Of a stretch of DNA of 64,000 nt, positions 13,220 through 26,053 are shown piece after piece (within the stretch, counting starts at the first letter, position 1; each line of letters starts with the position of its first letter). Location of the stretch: assembly GCF_014898815.1 (NCBI RefSeq), contig NW_026515541.1:1178001-1242000 (forward strand), given 5' to 3'. Below the pieces are notes generated by a model. That model ran no database searches. It had not been told where the DNA came from and saw only the letters and a list, made by a program, of their open reading frames with translations. The position numbers and the translations under genes are program-made. This stretch comes from Panonychus citri. Its lineage: Eukaryota; Arthropoda; Arachnida; Trombidiformes; Tetranychidae.

Positions 13220-13962
13220 TAATATCCAAACGAAAATTTCACTCACAAATGAATATGGAAACTCTGATTATCGATTGAACAATTAATGGAAATCACTTGG
13301 GTTCTTTTAACTGATTGGAAATGGAAAAAGGAAAACAAATTAAATCAAACAGGGAAACGGATTAATTGATAAAAATCAATTATAATTCATTCAATTTATT
13401 TAATCGTTGAAAGTGAAAAAAAATTCATTGTTTTGGTTAAGATGAACAGTGCGCATGCGCAGTAGCTATTCAGCTGATGCAATAATATTGATGAATTAAT
13501 ATTCATTTTGATTCATTGATTAGTGATCTTTGTAATTACTTGACGTAAATTGTTGATGATGAATCATATTTAAGATCTTCTATTTGGCTAATATTGATCA
13601 TGATCAATTATTTAGGTTGTTTGCTGTGATGATTAATTTGAAAGTTAACTTAATTGTAACTCAGTTTGAAGTTTTTTTTCAAGGTTAATTGAAAATTGTT
13701 TAATTGTTTATTGATTTAGGACGGTAACGGTATTATGATAGCATAGAAAGAGGAGGAATTGATTGACAATCAAGATGAATTTTTGAATCAAATGTTGAAT
13801 TGTATAGTAGTTCATGGGAATGTTGAATTAAACATTCGGAGAGAAAGAGAGACGATTGATGAACTGAAAAAATTGTTTGATTGCGAATTGCGAAAAAAAA
13901 TTAAGCCATAATTTCAAATTATCGTTGAATTAACAAGTATTCTTTGGTTCCAGTGGTAACAA
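13220..13962. other. Spacer between VPS13 3' end and MsrA 5' end
   Basis: It holds the MsrA promoter region (with the NRF-1-like site at 13450-13461) and the VPS13 3' untranslated region. No further coding sequence is supported, apart from a possible short extension of the VPS13 frame (13918-13962) that a one-base shift would open. Confidence 0.5.
13450..13461. promoter_or_regulatory. NRF-1-type palindromic site upstream of MsrA
   Basis: TGCGCATGCGCA is a perfect match to the palindromic NRF-1 (Ewg in flies) consensus and lies 231 bases upstream of the MsrA start. It is striking in DNA this A+T-rich. NRF-1 sites are common in promoters of housekeeping and oxidative-metabolism genes. Use as a promoter element is inferred. 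Confidence 0.5.
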
Positions 13963-16900
13963 TCAAGGGCCAGATTTCTTAACATTGATAATCTTTTGAC
14001 TTAATGCCTGTGCAAATTAAAAAGAGAAGAAAAAAAACAATTGATTAATTAAAGTTTCGAGAATTAATTTTAATTAACTAACCTTTGCTATATCAACTTT
14101 CGGGCAGTGGATTAAATGAGTCCCTTCACCAGATAATAATCCTCCGAGTTTCTTTTTATGTTCCTGTAAGATTAGAGTAACAATTTAATTAGATGAGTCG
14201 TTTAAATTTTTTCTTCCAAATAGATGAAAGTTGAAAGAGTTTATTGATTTAATTGTTTACCTTTAGAGTGATTAAAATATTTGTCCCATCAACTATTTCG
14301 ACTTGAGCAATATTATCATAACCTTCGTGCCATTCAAGGTCCAAACATTTCGAGAGGAAACTTTGCTTTAGGAACATCACTCGATTATCGGTAATTAGTA
14401 AGACACTTTCTTGGGTAAGGTAACAATGAGCGACATAATTATCGGTAGATGCGAATCGACCCTTGTCAACATCACGTAAGATTGATTTGCCGATGGCCTC
14501 GTGTCGATTGTAAGGACGAAGAACACCATCCATGTGAAAATGACGCGAGGGACGTTGTTTCTCAGCCTCAGCGTTTATATCAACCGCTCTTTGGAGAGCG
14601 TTAAGTGACCCAGAAGTGAAATCGATAACACCCGTGGCCGGATCGGCAATAATACCAACAACACCTCGACCAAAACCTTTAACTAAACTGACAGGTCGTA
14701 CCAAGTGAAATAGGTACAATGTAAAGGTGGAATCCGACGTCGATATGGTACCAAATTTTGACCAAAATCGATGGTTAAATCTTCCAGTGTATTGAATATT
14801 CTTACTGGCGCTGAACCGGGGAAATAGTTTGTCAATTGTATGACAACTGAATTGTCGGTAATATCGACATTAACTACAACCAAACGATCGGCTACTCGAA
14901 GTAACATTGATACAGGTTCTTTTAATGAAATTGGACGGGATGATTCCGTTTTCTGTTCGGGTAGACGGAAATAAAGTGAACACTCTTTGTTACTCTTCGG
15001 CCAAAGTGATTTGGTACTTCGAGTTGAAACTAATATCCATTCATCATTATCTTCACTAATTTCGAGGTCCAAATTTGATTTGTTAACAATTGAGTAAAAT
15101 GGTGAAACTGTTACAATTTTGGTAAATCCGAAGCTGCTTAATTCAATCTCGATGGAAGCACAATAATTAAGTTTATCTTTTCCTTTGGCGATGACATTTC
15201 CTTTGTTTCCAACGGCATCGATTGAGAAAGAATCAGAGAATCGGGAATCACCAAAAGCGAGGGAAAGTTTTTTCTTACTAAAAAGTGTTTTCGGTTTAAA
15301 ACATAACAAGATGGGAACTTTTTGATTAGGTGGATGATGAGTTAAATTATCACCAATTTTGTAGGTTAAAGGTAATCCAGTTTTATTGAGCATCCAAAAT
15401 GGTGAAAATAGTGATGCGATTCGGCAGCCGATCTCATCGGAATTGCAAAAGTTTATTGCCAGATCAAGGGTTGGAACGGAACCCGATTCAATTGGATCGA
15501 TCTGAGTGAAAGACCAAATTTCAATTTGATCATCTTTCATCCATCTAAACGGAAATTTGGCTCGACAGACCCATTTTTTACCTCGATAATTGTTTAGTAC
15601 AATTACAACTCGATTTGATTTTAAATTTAAATTACATAGATTATGAGCTTCTCCTGGTTCAATGAGACCTTCTTTAGGTGATTGTTCATCTGAAAATTCA
15701 AGGGAATAGGTAATACTAAAAGGTAACAGGTTACGAAATTTGAGAACCGGATAAATGTTGAACTTGTAACAAAAACATTCGGGTGATGAACGCTGAGTAT
15801 CCTCGAAGATTATATTTTCCATTTTACAGCCCACTCGAATAAAGAAATCGGGATCTTTCTTCTTGGATTCACAGGTTATCGTTGAGAAAAAGTGTGTAAA
15901 TATCTTCACCTCTTTAGCTTTCCAACAAATCGCATCTCTTGGTGTACAATAATCGTCACTTGGTTTAACAAAGACACACTGGTACTTGGAGTAAACAATA
16001 TCCACCGGAAGGAAATAAGATGCACTTGGTTCAATTTGATAGAGGAAAGTGTATTCCTCCATATTACCTGAAATATCAATGTAATATAATCGCATTGGTA
16101 TATGGAAATGATTTGTTATCTCAACGGTTGACCCAAAGATAACTCGTTTTGTCCGAGAGTCTCGATGACCAATATCAAATATCCATTTGTATTCATCACC
16201 AGGATAACTTAACAATGGGAAACGGAAACACTTTCTCTCGGTTCCTCTGAGTGAGAAACGTCGGGTTACTGTTTGGCCTTTGTGGGACAATTCACAGACT
16301 ACCTCGTTATCGTGATCGAAAGCGCTTTCTCTGAGATTGTTTAATTTGGCAACTTGACCATTGGCTATTTTAATCTTCTCATAGTGATCTGATGTTTTCA
16401 CTGCGTCCGTTAAATTGTGGACAAATTTACGTGTATCAACAACAATTGATAAATCCATTCCGGTGAAATTTGAAAACTCAATTAAATTCTGTCCCAATAA
16501 TGAAGTGTCCGGTTGTTTAACAACATTGGTAAAAGCTTGACCAAGATCGGTGATCACACTTATTGCCGATTTACACAAAGTCATCTCAAGTTGAGATCTT
16601 GATTCTAGAAACGCGCTTACCCTTGAATTTGAACCTTCTTCCGAAATTATTTTCGCTTTCAGGTCAAAGTACCAAGGTTCTGCATCGATCATTTCGATAA
16701 TCGGCTCCCAGGAAAAAGTTTTCTCATTGTAATAATCCATATAACATGATGAGTTCATATTTAAATTGTTCCAATTGTCAAGGATAATTGTATGTGATGA
16801 GATCAGTTTAATTAAAGGCTGTGAATCCATTCCTCCAGATTCAATTGTAATTGAAATATTTTTCACTTTAACAACTAATTGTTGTAAAATAAAATCGACT

Positions 16901-19900
16901 TTCTTTGTATCAGGCTCGTCGAAAACTAAATCCTCTGTGGCCTCAATTGCGGGTGCTACTGTATAATGTAAGAAACTGTACTTGGTCACTGACGATAATG
17001 GTTTGGGTGAGAAGATGGCCAATTCCTCTCTCAATTTATCTTCACCTTGGTCATCGGGTTTCTCTTCGGTAGATTGACCAAGTGCACTTAAAATGGACAT
17101 TAAAATTTGAATTGTGTTCGGTGAGATAAACAGGCCAATATCGGTAAAATCAATGTCAATATGTTGGGAAGCTGAACCATTCATTTCAGCGATCATGTAA
17201 ATTTCAAATGGACGAACAATATAATTGTCCACTTTTTTGGTTTTCTGGTAATTTTCAAGGCTTGTGATACCCAGTTGAATGTGACCTATTGACCCTTTAA
17301 TGGACATGACATCGTCTTTCATTTTAACATCAAAATCCATCAAACTGTTGAAAATAACTGCCGGAGGATTTTCCATCTCGGTTGATTCAATTAGTACAAT
17401 ATCAGCTTCGGACATGGTAAATTTAACGCTCATCAAAGGAGTGTCAACGGGTTTGGTGATGTAAATTTTTTCGGGCGATAATTCAGCGACTCGAGCTCTG
17501 ATTCCTTCTCGTGTTGAAGCGGTTAATTGTTGAAAATCGGTGGTAGGTGATGAAACATTTGAATTACTAGGTAATCCTTGTAACGATGAGGTGACAATAT
17601 TTGATAATTGAAGTAAATAATCAAGAGCAAAGATCAATGTGAAACCGGACATTTCAATGTCAACGAAAGTGTCAGTATCGGTTTGCCGTTTAAAGTGAAT
17701 TTTCAATGTTTTCCCTTGGGTATCAGCAGAAGTTGAAATATAATCATTACAGTACATTAGACGACGTAATCGACGATTCTTGGAAGGTCTTTCATCACAT
17801 AAAACAATGTCACTCATGGTCATTGTGAGTACCAATGAATCGTCCGTTTTCATTGCACATTGGACATCAAATCCTGCTAGGTAAGCATTGGTCAACTTAT
17901 TTTGAACATTTTTCTCTTCCTCTTGGTATAAAACTAAGTCCACCTTGGGCATTGCGAATGCCACTTGGTATCTATTGAATATCCTTTCGACAACTTTATC
18001 ATGTTCCTCTTCCTCTCGGATCGCGTCCACATGGACAACCGCTTCCTCGACAATTGTTGTCGCTAAAGGTAACGAAACCTCAGTACTTGAGGGATGTAAC
18101 TTTTTACTTTTCACCTTTTTACTTCGAGGTTCAGCTAAAGTGGTTACCATTGCTGAACAAGTAACATCCTCACCCGCCAGTGGTTTATCAATATCATAGG
18201 CAGCGGATACATTTTCATTGAGAATACTCATGATTAGCATTAAATTGGTTTGTGATATTTGACAGCGAACCTCTTCTAGTGTGGCACTTAAATTCAATTC
18301 GGGAATTTCTTTGTTATTTTCAAAATTAAGATTTCGAGTTGCTGACAGATTAAAACTTAAAGGTTCAACGATACTGTCCAATGATTTCTCGGTTCCGTCT
18401 TTGGTCATAGAGACTCGGGTATTTGTTAGTTCACATTTAATGTGATCCAATAATTTTGAATGGGAAGATTCAATTTGATTGCTTATAGCGATTCTACCAA
18501 GATCTACTGATAAACAATGTCTTGACTCCCAGTTTCGAGGGACAATTATTAATGGTGCTTCTAGGATAACATTGAGTCCAATTTTAGTTGCATTTTGGTA
18601 GGCATCAAGTGCCGTTTGTTTGGCAAATCCAGCGGCTGCAGATGAAGCTGCAATAGCGCGTTTCTTGGCTGTCTCAAAGACGGCAAGGAAATTCATTAAT
18701 CGAACAATAAATTCATTTAGAAAGACAATCTTTAAACGTCCAAAGTGTACATTTAGCTGCATATCAACGTTACCCGGTGAGTGTTTTGTTTCAGAAGGTG
18801 TAAACATGGTTAATTCAACTTCCAATACTCGTTTACTTTGAGAGATTATTATTTTTTCATGAACTAGGTTACGATTTGCGATCCGAGGATTATAAGGATC
18901 GCGAACACAATTAATTATGGCAAAATCATTCCAACGAGCTTTAGTATTTATCCGACCTGTTTCGTAAATTGTTAAATCGGCTTCTAAACCCTCCAAAGTT
19001 GTTGAACAAATACCACCGATGGCAAGGACAACACTGTCCACGAAAATTGTCGTCTTTAAATTGATCACTTTACACATTTCAACTTCTCGTTTCTTTTTCG
19101 GTTTAACCAATACTCCAGGAAATAGGTTGGTACTGATTTGACTAGAAACTGAGGGTCTACGACGATTGACCGCTCGATCGACATCATCGCCTGCAGAGGG
19201 TAAACTGTTTGCTATTTTTTGTGTGTACAATAGTAACTCGTCCAGTATTGGTGAGTCAATGAACAATTTACATTGGGCCATTTTAATGTCGATACTTTGG
19301 ACAACATCTTCAAAAGTTGGACCATTTTTAAGTGTTGAACGGAATTTAAGTTGCAATAAATTTTCATTCTCAATTGTTTCGATTAACTTGAACACTGGAG
19401 CTCCGGCTACATCAAGATCGTGAACTTGGACTAGAATTTGACCCAGATAAAGGTCAACAATGGTATCGAAACTTTTAACAAATATTTCCGTTCCAACTTG
19501 TTTAACTGAAAGAAGGAGCAGTTCAACTCCATTGTCAGTTTGTAGATCACAGGTTAACGATTCGACCTTAAAATTTAGCACAAGGTGAGTCATTTGAACC
19601 TTTGAAGATCGAGCTTCAAGTTTAGCTGTTTCTTGGGCTATTTTGAGAGCGTCGTTAGTTGCCTTTGCCTCGTTTACTTCACTACTCTCGACTTTTGGTC
19701 CAATGTGAAGGGTCTCTGATTTTTTAGGTGTAGGCACAGTTAGGAGTAAATTGAACAATCGGCATAGTTGAATGTTTCGAGCTTTAAAAAATATCGAAGG
19801 GATTGTACCTTCGATTCTCATTTGAGGCATATGAGGATCATCGGCAATGATGGAACGCATTAAACACAGTTCAAGGCCAAAAGGTTCCAATAAATTATTA

Positions 19901-21659
19901 ACTGAAGGTGTTTTCTGAGTTCGAGTTTCGTTTAAATCATTGACCCAATTTTCACCGGTCGTCAAAATTATTTGAGTTCGAGAAACTTTTAAACGAAATC
20001 TTTCATAGGCACTTTCTCGAACTGCATTGATCAAAGCTTCTTCTCCAGAATCTTGATATTTTAATCGTAATGAGGTCGGTGAATCGTCAGTAAATTCAGA
20101 GGAAACATTAACCTCACCACAAGAAAGGATTAAAACATTTTCACAATCGTTGACACAACCACGATCAGGGATAACGATATAAGAAGGTTCAATAACAATG
20201 TCCACTTTAAGGGTATTATGTTGTTCAATTGCATATTCTAATCCAGTTACAGACATCATTTTAAATTGGTTAAATTTAATCTCAGCCAATGCTTGAATCT
20301 GATCGAGAGATACATCGCTTTGTGGTGTAACAATGTCCAAAAGCGCGTTAAATGTTGGTGCATGATACATGACATCAACACCTCTCGCTTTACAGGTAAC
20401 ACCATAATCAAATGAAGCATCCAATGGATTTGTTTCCAATGTGATTTCCAGTAAATCAAGATCACAAACTTGATTGGTAACCAATTGATTTTCATCAACA
20501 CCCTTTAAATCAATTGCATGGACCAATGTACCAATACGAAGGCCATTACTTGAAGGTCGATAACCTAAACGGGTAGAAACATCGTTAAGTCCAAAGGAGA
20601 TTATGTTGACATCTTTTTTCTCGTCAATTATGCAAACTTGAATTGCTCGTAATTTAATTGCAATTAGGTAAGCCTCGAAAAATGGTGGATACTCTGCTGG
20701 AACAGATTCTTCGTAGCCGATTGCTTCATATAATTTAGATTTCTCATCTGTCGTCATCTCTTTCTTAATCTCATCCAAAATCGGTTTTGTCAATGAGTTT
20801 TCATCATCTTTCTTGGATGATCCCCAAATCCAGCCAAACCAACCACCGCCACCTTTGACCTCCTGTGATCGAGCCTTTTCCGCTTGAATCTTTTCCACCT
20901 CAAGTTCAACTTGACTTCGTACTAAGATTATATTGAAAACGTCCAACTTTGATTCCAATTCATCGACAATTCCTGGTTTAACTTTCTTCGGGTTTAAAAG
21001 GTACTTTTTGTAAGCCTCTTTGTAATCTTTCAACAACTGCCGATGAGCTTTAATATAAGACCAGGACCAAATTTGATTACGTTGACGAATCTCAGTCTCC
21101 AAGATCGCTGTTTGTACAAATCGCCACCAAACTGATGCGTTTCCCTTAACCGGTACATGAGGTCTCCATTGACGATAAGGTGCTGCCAGTTTCATACGGT
21201 CAACCGAATCAAGGAGAAGTAGAAAAGATTCAAATTGTCCTCGATTTAGTGCCAAGGTAAATTGATCTAAAAGCATATCAATGTCAAACATGGGAACTTG
21301 AAAATCTTCCTCTTTCGGTTTTCTATTGATAAAAGTTTGAGCTGTAAAATTGTTTGGCCTTAAAATGTAAGTTAAATTTTTCGGCTTATTCCATTTTGAT
21401 GCTATTCGAGACTGAAATTCACGATCCATATCGTCTTCATTTAAATCGGATATAAATTTGACATCATCAGAACAGTTCCAATAGAAAGATAAATATTCCA
21501 ATGAGATATGTTTAAGGAAAGAGTTCTCTCGATTTGATAAACTATATTTAGTACAAGTTTCTTGGGATGTGACGAAAGCTAATCGACTCAGTGTTAAGCC
21601 TTTTTCGACATTTTATCCATTGGATATGAAAAGATGTAGGATGGAACCAAGATCCATGT

Positions 21660-21696
<37 letters not shown>

Positions 21697-23577
21697 ATGA
21701 TACATGGAAGGAGAAGAAAATAGACAAAATTAGATCAAAGAATAAAGAATATTGTATATTAAATTTAGAACAAAAAAGAAAATAACAAAAGATAATTAAG
21801 GAAAATTATCATTCAAAATTCTAAGTATTGAGTAAATACAATCAACTGCTTAATTGAATAAACTCGAAAGATAAACATGATGATAAGGAAGAAATTTGTT
21901 CTCTAACATCAATATAACAACATTGTCTCTCTCACTGACTCTCTCTTTCTCTTTCTCTCTCTCTATTTCTTAATCATATAATCTTGATGACAAGGAAGCA
22001 AATTGGTTGATGTGATAGAGTAACAATTCGTTGTCAAGGTTATTACAATTACTTGAGTTACGAATGAGAAATATTCTTACTCACGTTTATGGAAAAAATA
22101 GAAAGAGACTCGAAATGGACAATGAAAGAGAAAAAGTTAAGGTAATAATGAGAATGAAAGAAAAGCCTATCAGCCTAAAAGCGATGATAATGATGAATTT
22201 ACAGGTAACCAAATGAATAGAAAATCTTTTTCTACCTGAGAAAGATTAATATTTGAAAAGAATATATTTTCTTTCCCCAATATGGTTAACTGTTTGAGGA
22301 AAAAATAAACAAGATAACCTCTTGTTATTATCTTTTCAAATATTTATACTGATTGTTTGGTTAAAATGATGTAATTGAAATGATTAAATGTGTCGATAGG
22401 GAGATGAAATAATCTAAATTTGTGAGTAATCAGATTCATCTGAATGAATACAAACTATCACATACCCATAGAAAATGGTGACTTAGGATTAGTGAATTTG
22501 TCCTCGTAGCAAATGTGAACATTGTCAACCTGAATCTCCAAATTTCGGATAATCTGAGCGACCAATTTAGTGACGAAATCGTCACCTTGAGCTGATTCAT
22601 CTTCTGAGCCTGAAAAAAAAGAGGAAATTGTAAGAGAGAATTAGAGAGAGAGAGAGAGAGAGAGAGAGGAAGTATAATTGTATTAGAGATAAAAGAGTTA
22701 AAGATAAATTGTAATCATGATTATCAATTTGTAATTGGAAAATGGATACTAGAGAAATCAGAGTAATCAACAAGATCAGGTAGGAGTTTCTTCAACAATC
22801 AAATGTAATCACCATGAAACCAAAGCATTTTAAATTGTTTAGAATGTTACAATTAACTTGGTGGATTTTGTTTTCCATATTGATGGCAAGGATTCTGTAT
22901 GGTGATGATGATTGTTGACTTTTTTTGCTCTTGTCTCCTGATTGTTGTTGACATTAAATTGACATAATAAGCACCTTTTAGATTAGCTGTTCTCATTGCT
23001 TCTTCAATTTGTTTCAATTGTTTCTTTTTCTCTGCTTCCATTTGTTTCTTTTCAGTCTCAGCATCGTATTTGCTTTCTGGATGGGAAGAAGAAAAAAAAT
23101 GATTGAGATGATCAATTTAGGAAATAATTAGTATACACATTTAGAATAGAATTCATGATTGAATTGGATTAGAGAAAAAGGTGAAACTTACCAACATTTG
23201 GAACACAAACAATGAAAATATCAGAGATTGAGAAAACAACTCGACTGGTGTAAAGGGAAACCCAAGGTATCTTCGCTTTGAATTTACCAATATGTCCATA
23301 GACAACCCTGAAGGGTAAGTTAAGTGAATCAAAGGCATTTCCCTTGATTGCCAAATTGTTCAGTTCAATATCACCTAGAATATTTATAAAAGAAAAAAGA
23401 TTCGATTAGATTGGAAATTTGATAAATTCTGGTTAATCTGTCAGGTTACCAGAAAATGAGATGAAAATTGTACTCACCGGTAAAAGCAGCTATTTTTAAC
23501 TGATTGGCAGACAAATCATCAACAAATTCATTTAAATAGGTATTTAGTAAATTGGAAGTTAATGATTCAAAAACCAT
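13963..23577 (-). CDS. VPS13A/C-type bridge-like lipid transfer protein, with internal deletion
   Basis: VPS13 proteins form long grooved rods that move phospholipids between membranes at contact sites. Exons (minus): 23577-23478 (chorein start MVFESLTSNLLNTYLNEFV), 23374-23192, 23076-22975, 22609-22466, 21599 to about 14690, then 14720-14261 in another frame, 14163-14083 and 14007-13963. Splice phases of the first five exons agree. Conserved blocks include KIPWVSLYTSRVVF, NVHICYEDKF, WWRFVQTAILETEI, IWSWSYIKAHRQLLKDYK, LDVFNIILVRSQ and GGGGWFGWIWG. The SHR-BD-like region ends at the VAB-to-C-terminal hinge FTWYD. Next comes VKGFGRGVVG with a PH-like end (DGVLRPYNRHEAIGKSIL). Between them several hundred residues usual in the family are absent and the frame changes, so the protein totals about 2670 residues against about 3100-3300 normally. 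A one-base loss near 13966 also seems to truncate the C-terminus. Confidence 0.9.
21600..22465 (-). other. VPS13 intron 4
   Basis: 866 bp intron between the exon ending TCTATGG|gtatgt and the exon starting aaaaag|GCTTAACAC. It contains a GA run at 21662-21692 and CT-rich stretches near 21925-21965. Short open frames here have repetitive composition and are not supported as genes. Confidence 0.7.
21662..21692. repeat. GA dinucleotide run
   Basis: About 15 GA units inside VPS13 intron 4. A similar GA run occurs at about 22643-22669 in the preceding intron. Confidence 0.85.
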
Positions 23578-24668
23578 CTTCAAATACACACAACAATCAA
23601 GTGATTAAATCACTCGTAATGAGATTATGATTAAAGATTTGCTAGAAAATATAATCAGCAAAAAGTAAAAGTCTCTTCTCTATCTGTTATATACACAAAT
23701 GATTATATTCTAGGAGAAGAAGATGATTAATCCAATCCAATTAGAATAGTAATCAACACATAAGAGAAAGCAGATGTTAGTTAAACATAAAATGAGATAA
23801 ATAAATTGTAACAATTAGATTAATTGTAAATGGTAGAAAATAAAAGTCTCAGTGAAAATACAAGAAAATGAAACACAAGGTAAACAAAATGAGAAAAAAT
23901 CGGTTATGCTTTTTGTTGATTGTTCACATTTACATTCACAGTATTTAGATTAATTGTTTTCTCGTAATTAGATAATCACTATTCTTAAAGTAGTTAAATG
24001 GGTAAAAAGAAACAATTAGATACATAATTAGGTTGATTAAAATTTAGGAACAACAATTAACTCTATTGAAGAAAAGATGTAAACACAATCTCGTCAATAG
24101 AAAAAAAGAAAACGAATTTTTCTCAATCACATGTTAGAATTAAACTCCTCCCATTGAGAGAATTTATTTCTAATCATTAGCGACAATTAGAATTAATTTT
24201 TTGGAGAACAATTGATTTCCACATTTAATTGTTCGCAATTTAATTCCTAATTTGGTTTCCTTCTTTGAACAGTGTTAACAATTTATGTTTCCAAGAGACT
24301 GAGAACTTAATGGTTACTATGTTTCGAATTTTTTTCTTCTTTTCGTTTTGTTGCTAATTAACAATTAGTTTCGAATTTTGATTTATATTTGTGATAAGAG
24401 AACAATTATAAAGTGGATTATTTTAATGAATCGTCAATATTTTAATTCGATTTGGATTACATGTGATATGGAAAATAATCAATTTCAATATGAACAATTG
24501 AAACTCGTTGAGTTTTGGTTTTGTTTTTACAAAGATGATAACAATTTGTTAAATATGAATAATTTAAATTTTCGCCATGTGATTGAAGAGGTAAGAAGAC
24601 AAAATTTACACAATATTGTAACTAAATTGATCGATTTTTGTGTATGGGGAGATGTGTTTGTCCGTTCG
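23578..24668. other. Spacer between VPS13 start and ZCCHC9-like 3' end
   Basis: A+T-rich DNA with scattered ACAATTAA-type motifs. It should contain the VPS13 promoter next to 23577 and the 3' untranslated region of the ZCCHC9-like gene on the right. The open frames crossing 24378-24830 are the complement of the ZCCHC9-like coding region plus its 3' flank and are not separate genes. Confidence 0.5.
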
Positions 24669-25508
24669 TTAAAATCTGACCACTTTGGGCTTCTTTTCCC
24701 TCGCAATTGGTATAAAATCTTGAGCATCGGCACTTCCCGTGGTTCCCATTGTGTCCAAAGTATATTCCTCTTCCGGTTCGCCATCTTCATCTTGTCCATT
24801 CCTCTCGTTTTCCGGACAATCTTTGGCTAAATGGTTAATACTTTCACATATTTTACAAGAACCACCTCTAGGATAAGCACCTCTCCTATTATCCGGACAA
24901 TCTCGAGCAATATGACCTTCCTGTGAACAGACAAAACACCGAGCGAAATCAAGTCCTGGTTTACTACTTTTACATTCAAACAATTTATGTTCAGTTGAAC
25001 CACATTTGTAGCAAACATCACTCATGGTATCATTTTTAGCCTGAGGACATTCAGCTAACTTATGGCCAAAACCACGACACCTGAAACAAGCATTTTTAAC
25101 TGATTTTTTCGTATCATTTTCGGCATTTCGTCTCTCCATTCGTAATATTTTCTTTATCTCCTCTGGATCGGTTCCTTTGGCATTCAATGAATTCCGTAAT
25201 TTGGTTAATCGGTTTTCAACATCATCTGGAAGTGGCATTAATCCATGATCAACAGCACTTTTCCAATTCTGTGACCTGTAACTGCCACCACCTCGTTGGA
25301 AACGATTACCACCATCTCTACCACCACGGAATCCACCGCCTCTCCTATTACCTCCACCACCACCTCTTGAAAAACCTCCGCGGCGAAAACCACCACCGCC
25401 ACCACGTTCACCATCTCGATCGTAAGGTTTACCACCACCTCGACCTCCTCTTCTGAATCCACCACCACCACCTCGGGGTTTACGGTCGTATGATTCAGTT
25501 TCCGACAT
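24669..25508 (-). CDS. ZCCHC9-like CCHC zinc-knuckle nucleic-acid-binding protein
   Basis: Single-exon gene of 279 residues. Start taken at MSETESYD (25508), since the longer frame would add a hydrophobic stretch not typical of the family. Residues about 8-80 are RGG/Gly-rich, a typical RNA-binding tail. Four CCHC knuckles follow: CFRCRGFGHKLAEC, CYKCGSTEHKLFEC, CFVCSQEGHIARDC and CKICESINHLAKDC. The end, KPKVVRF, resembles the conserved end of vertebrate ZCCHC9, which supports that assignment over CNBP (seven knuckles). ZCCHC9 is a nuclear or nucleolar protein linked to RNA; a detailed role here is not shown by the sequence. The N-terminal RGG block is longer than in vertebrates. Confidence 0.85.
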   Translation of the reverse strand: MSETESYDRKPRGGGGGFRRGGRGGGKPYDRDGERGGGGGFRRGGFSRGGGGGNRRGGGFRGGRDGGNRFQRGGGSYRSQNWKSAVDHGLMPLPDDVENRLTKLRNSLNAKGTDPEEIKKILRMERRNAENDTKKSVKNACFRCRGFGHKLAECPQAKNDTMSDVCYKCGSTEHKLFECKSSKPGLDFARCFVCSQEGHIARDCPDNRRGAYPRGGSCKICESINHLAKDCPENERNGQDEDGEPEEEYTLDTMGTTGSADAQDFIPIAREKKPKVVRF

Positions 25509-26053
25509 AATTGAGATTATTAGAGTTACAACACAAAGGGAAATCAATTACAATTTAGAATTTAAACTTTGATACAAAATTAAATGTCTGCCAACGAGAA
25601 TCAAAAGCACATGTGAAGTTAAAAGTCTCAAGTCTCACATTGGAAAAGGTCTGACACCTACTGGTGATCAATAGAGTAAAACCTGAAATGGAAAAATTTT
25701 CTTCCGTTAATTTGAATTTTGATTTACAAAAATTATGGTTTGGTTATATTTTTGGATAATGGTAATGGCACACCTTTGCCTTTTGTTTCTTTAATTGTGA
25801 TTTGGTGTCTCACGGCTATGAATTTGGAAGAAACAAAATTAATACAAAAGAAAAAAGGGATGAAGGGAAAATTTTGTTGAAACATTGATTAAATTTGATG
25901 AGATAGAACATGTTGAGAAAATGCCATTGATTCTTTCCATGTTGTTGAAAATTGGACCATTTTTAATGGTTTTTTTAATTTTTTTTTGTGTGGATATGTA
26001 GATGTGTATTTGGTGGATAATAATAATGGCTTTGGGATTTTCGATCCTTTGTT
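25509..26053. other. Spacer between ZCCHC9-like start and PC4/Sub1 3' end
   Basis: 545 bp with no coding sequence supported. It must hold the ZCCHC9-like promoter and 5' untranslated region and the PC4 3' untranslated region; I see no clear core promoter. Confidence 0.5.

Noticed and set aside
22031..22216. 61-codon plus-strand frame in VPS13 intron 4
   Set aside because: Met/Lys/Arg-rich composition from GA- and A-rich DNA, no homology, and inside an intron with good splice ends.
24378..24830. 150-codon plus-strand frame
   Set aside because: Its right part is antisense to the ZCCHC9-like gene and its left part is A+T-rich flank with no start context or homology.
25187..25456. His-rich plus-strand frame
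   Set aside because: Antisense of Gly codons in the RGG block of the ZCCHC9-like gene.
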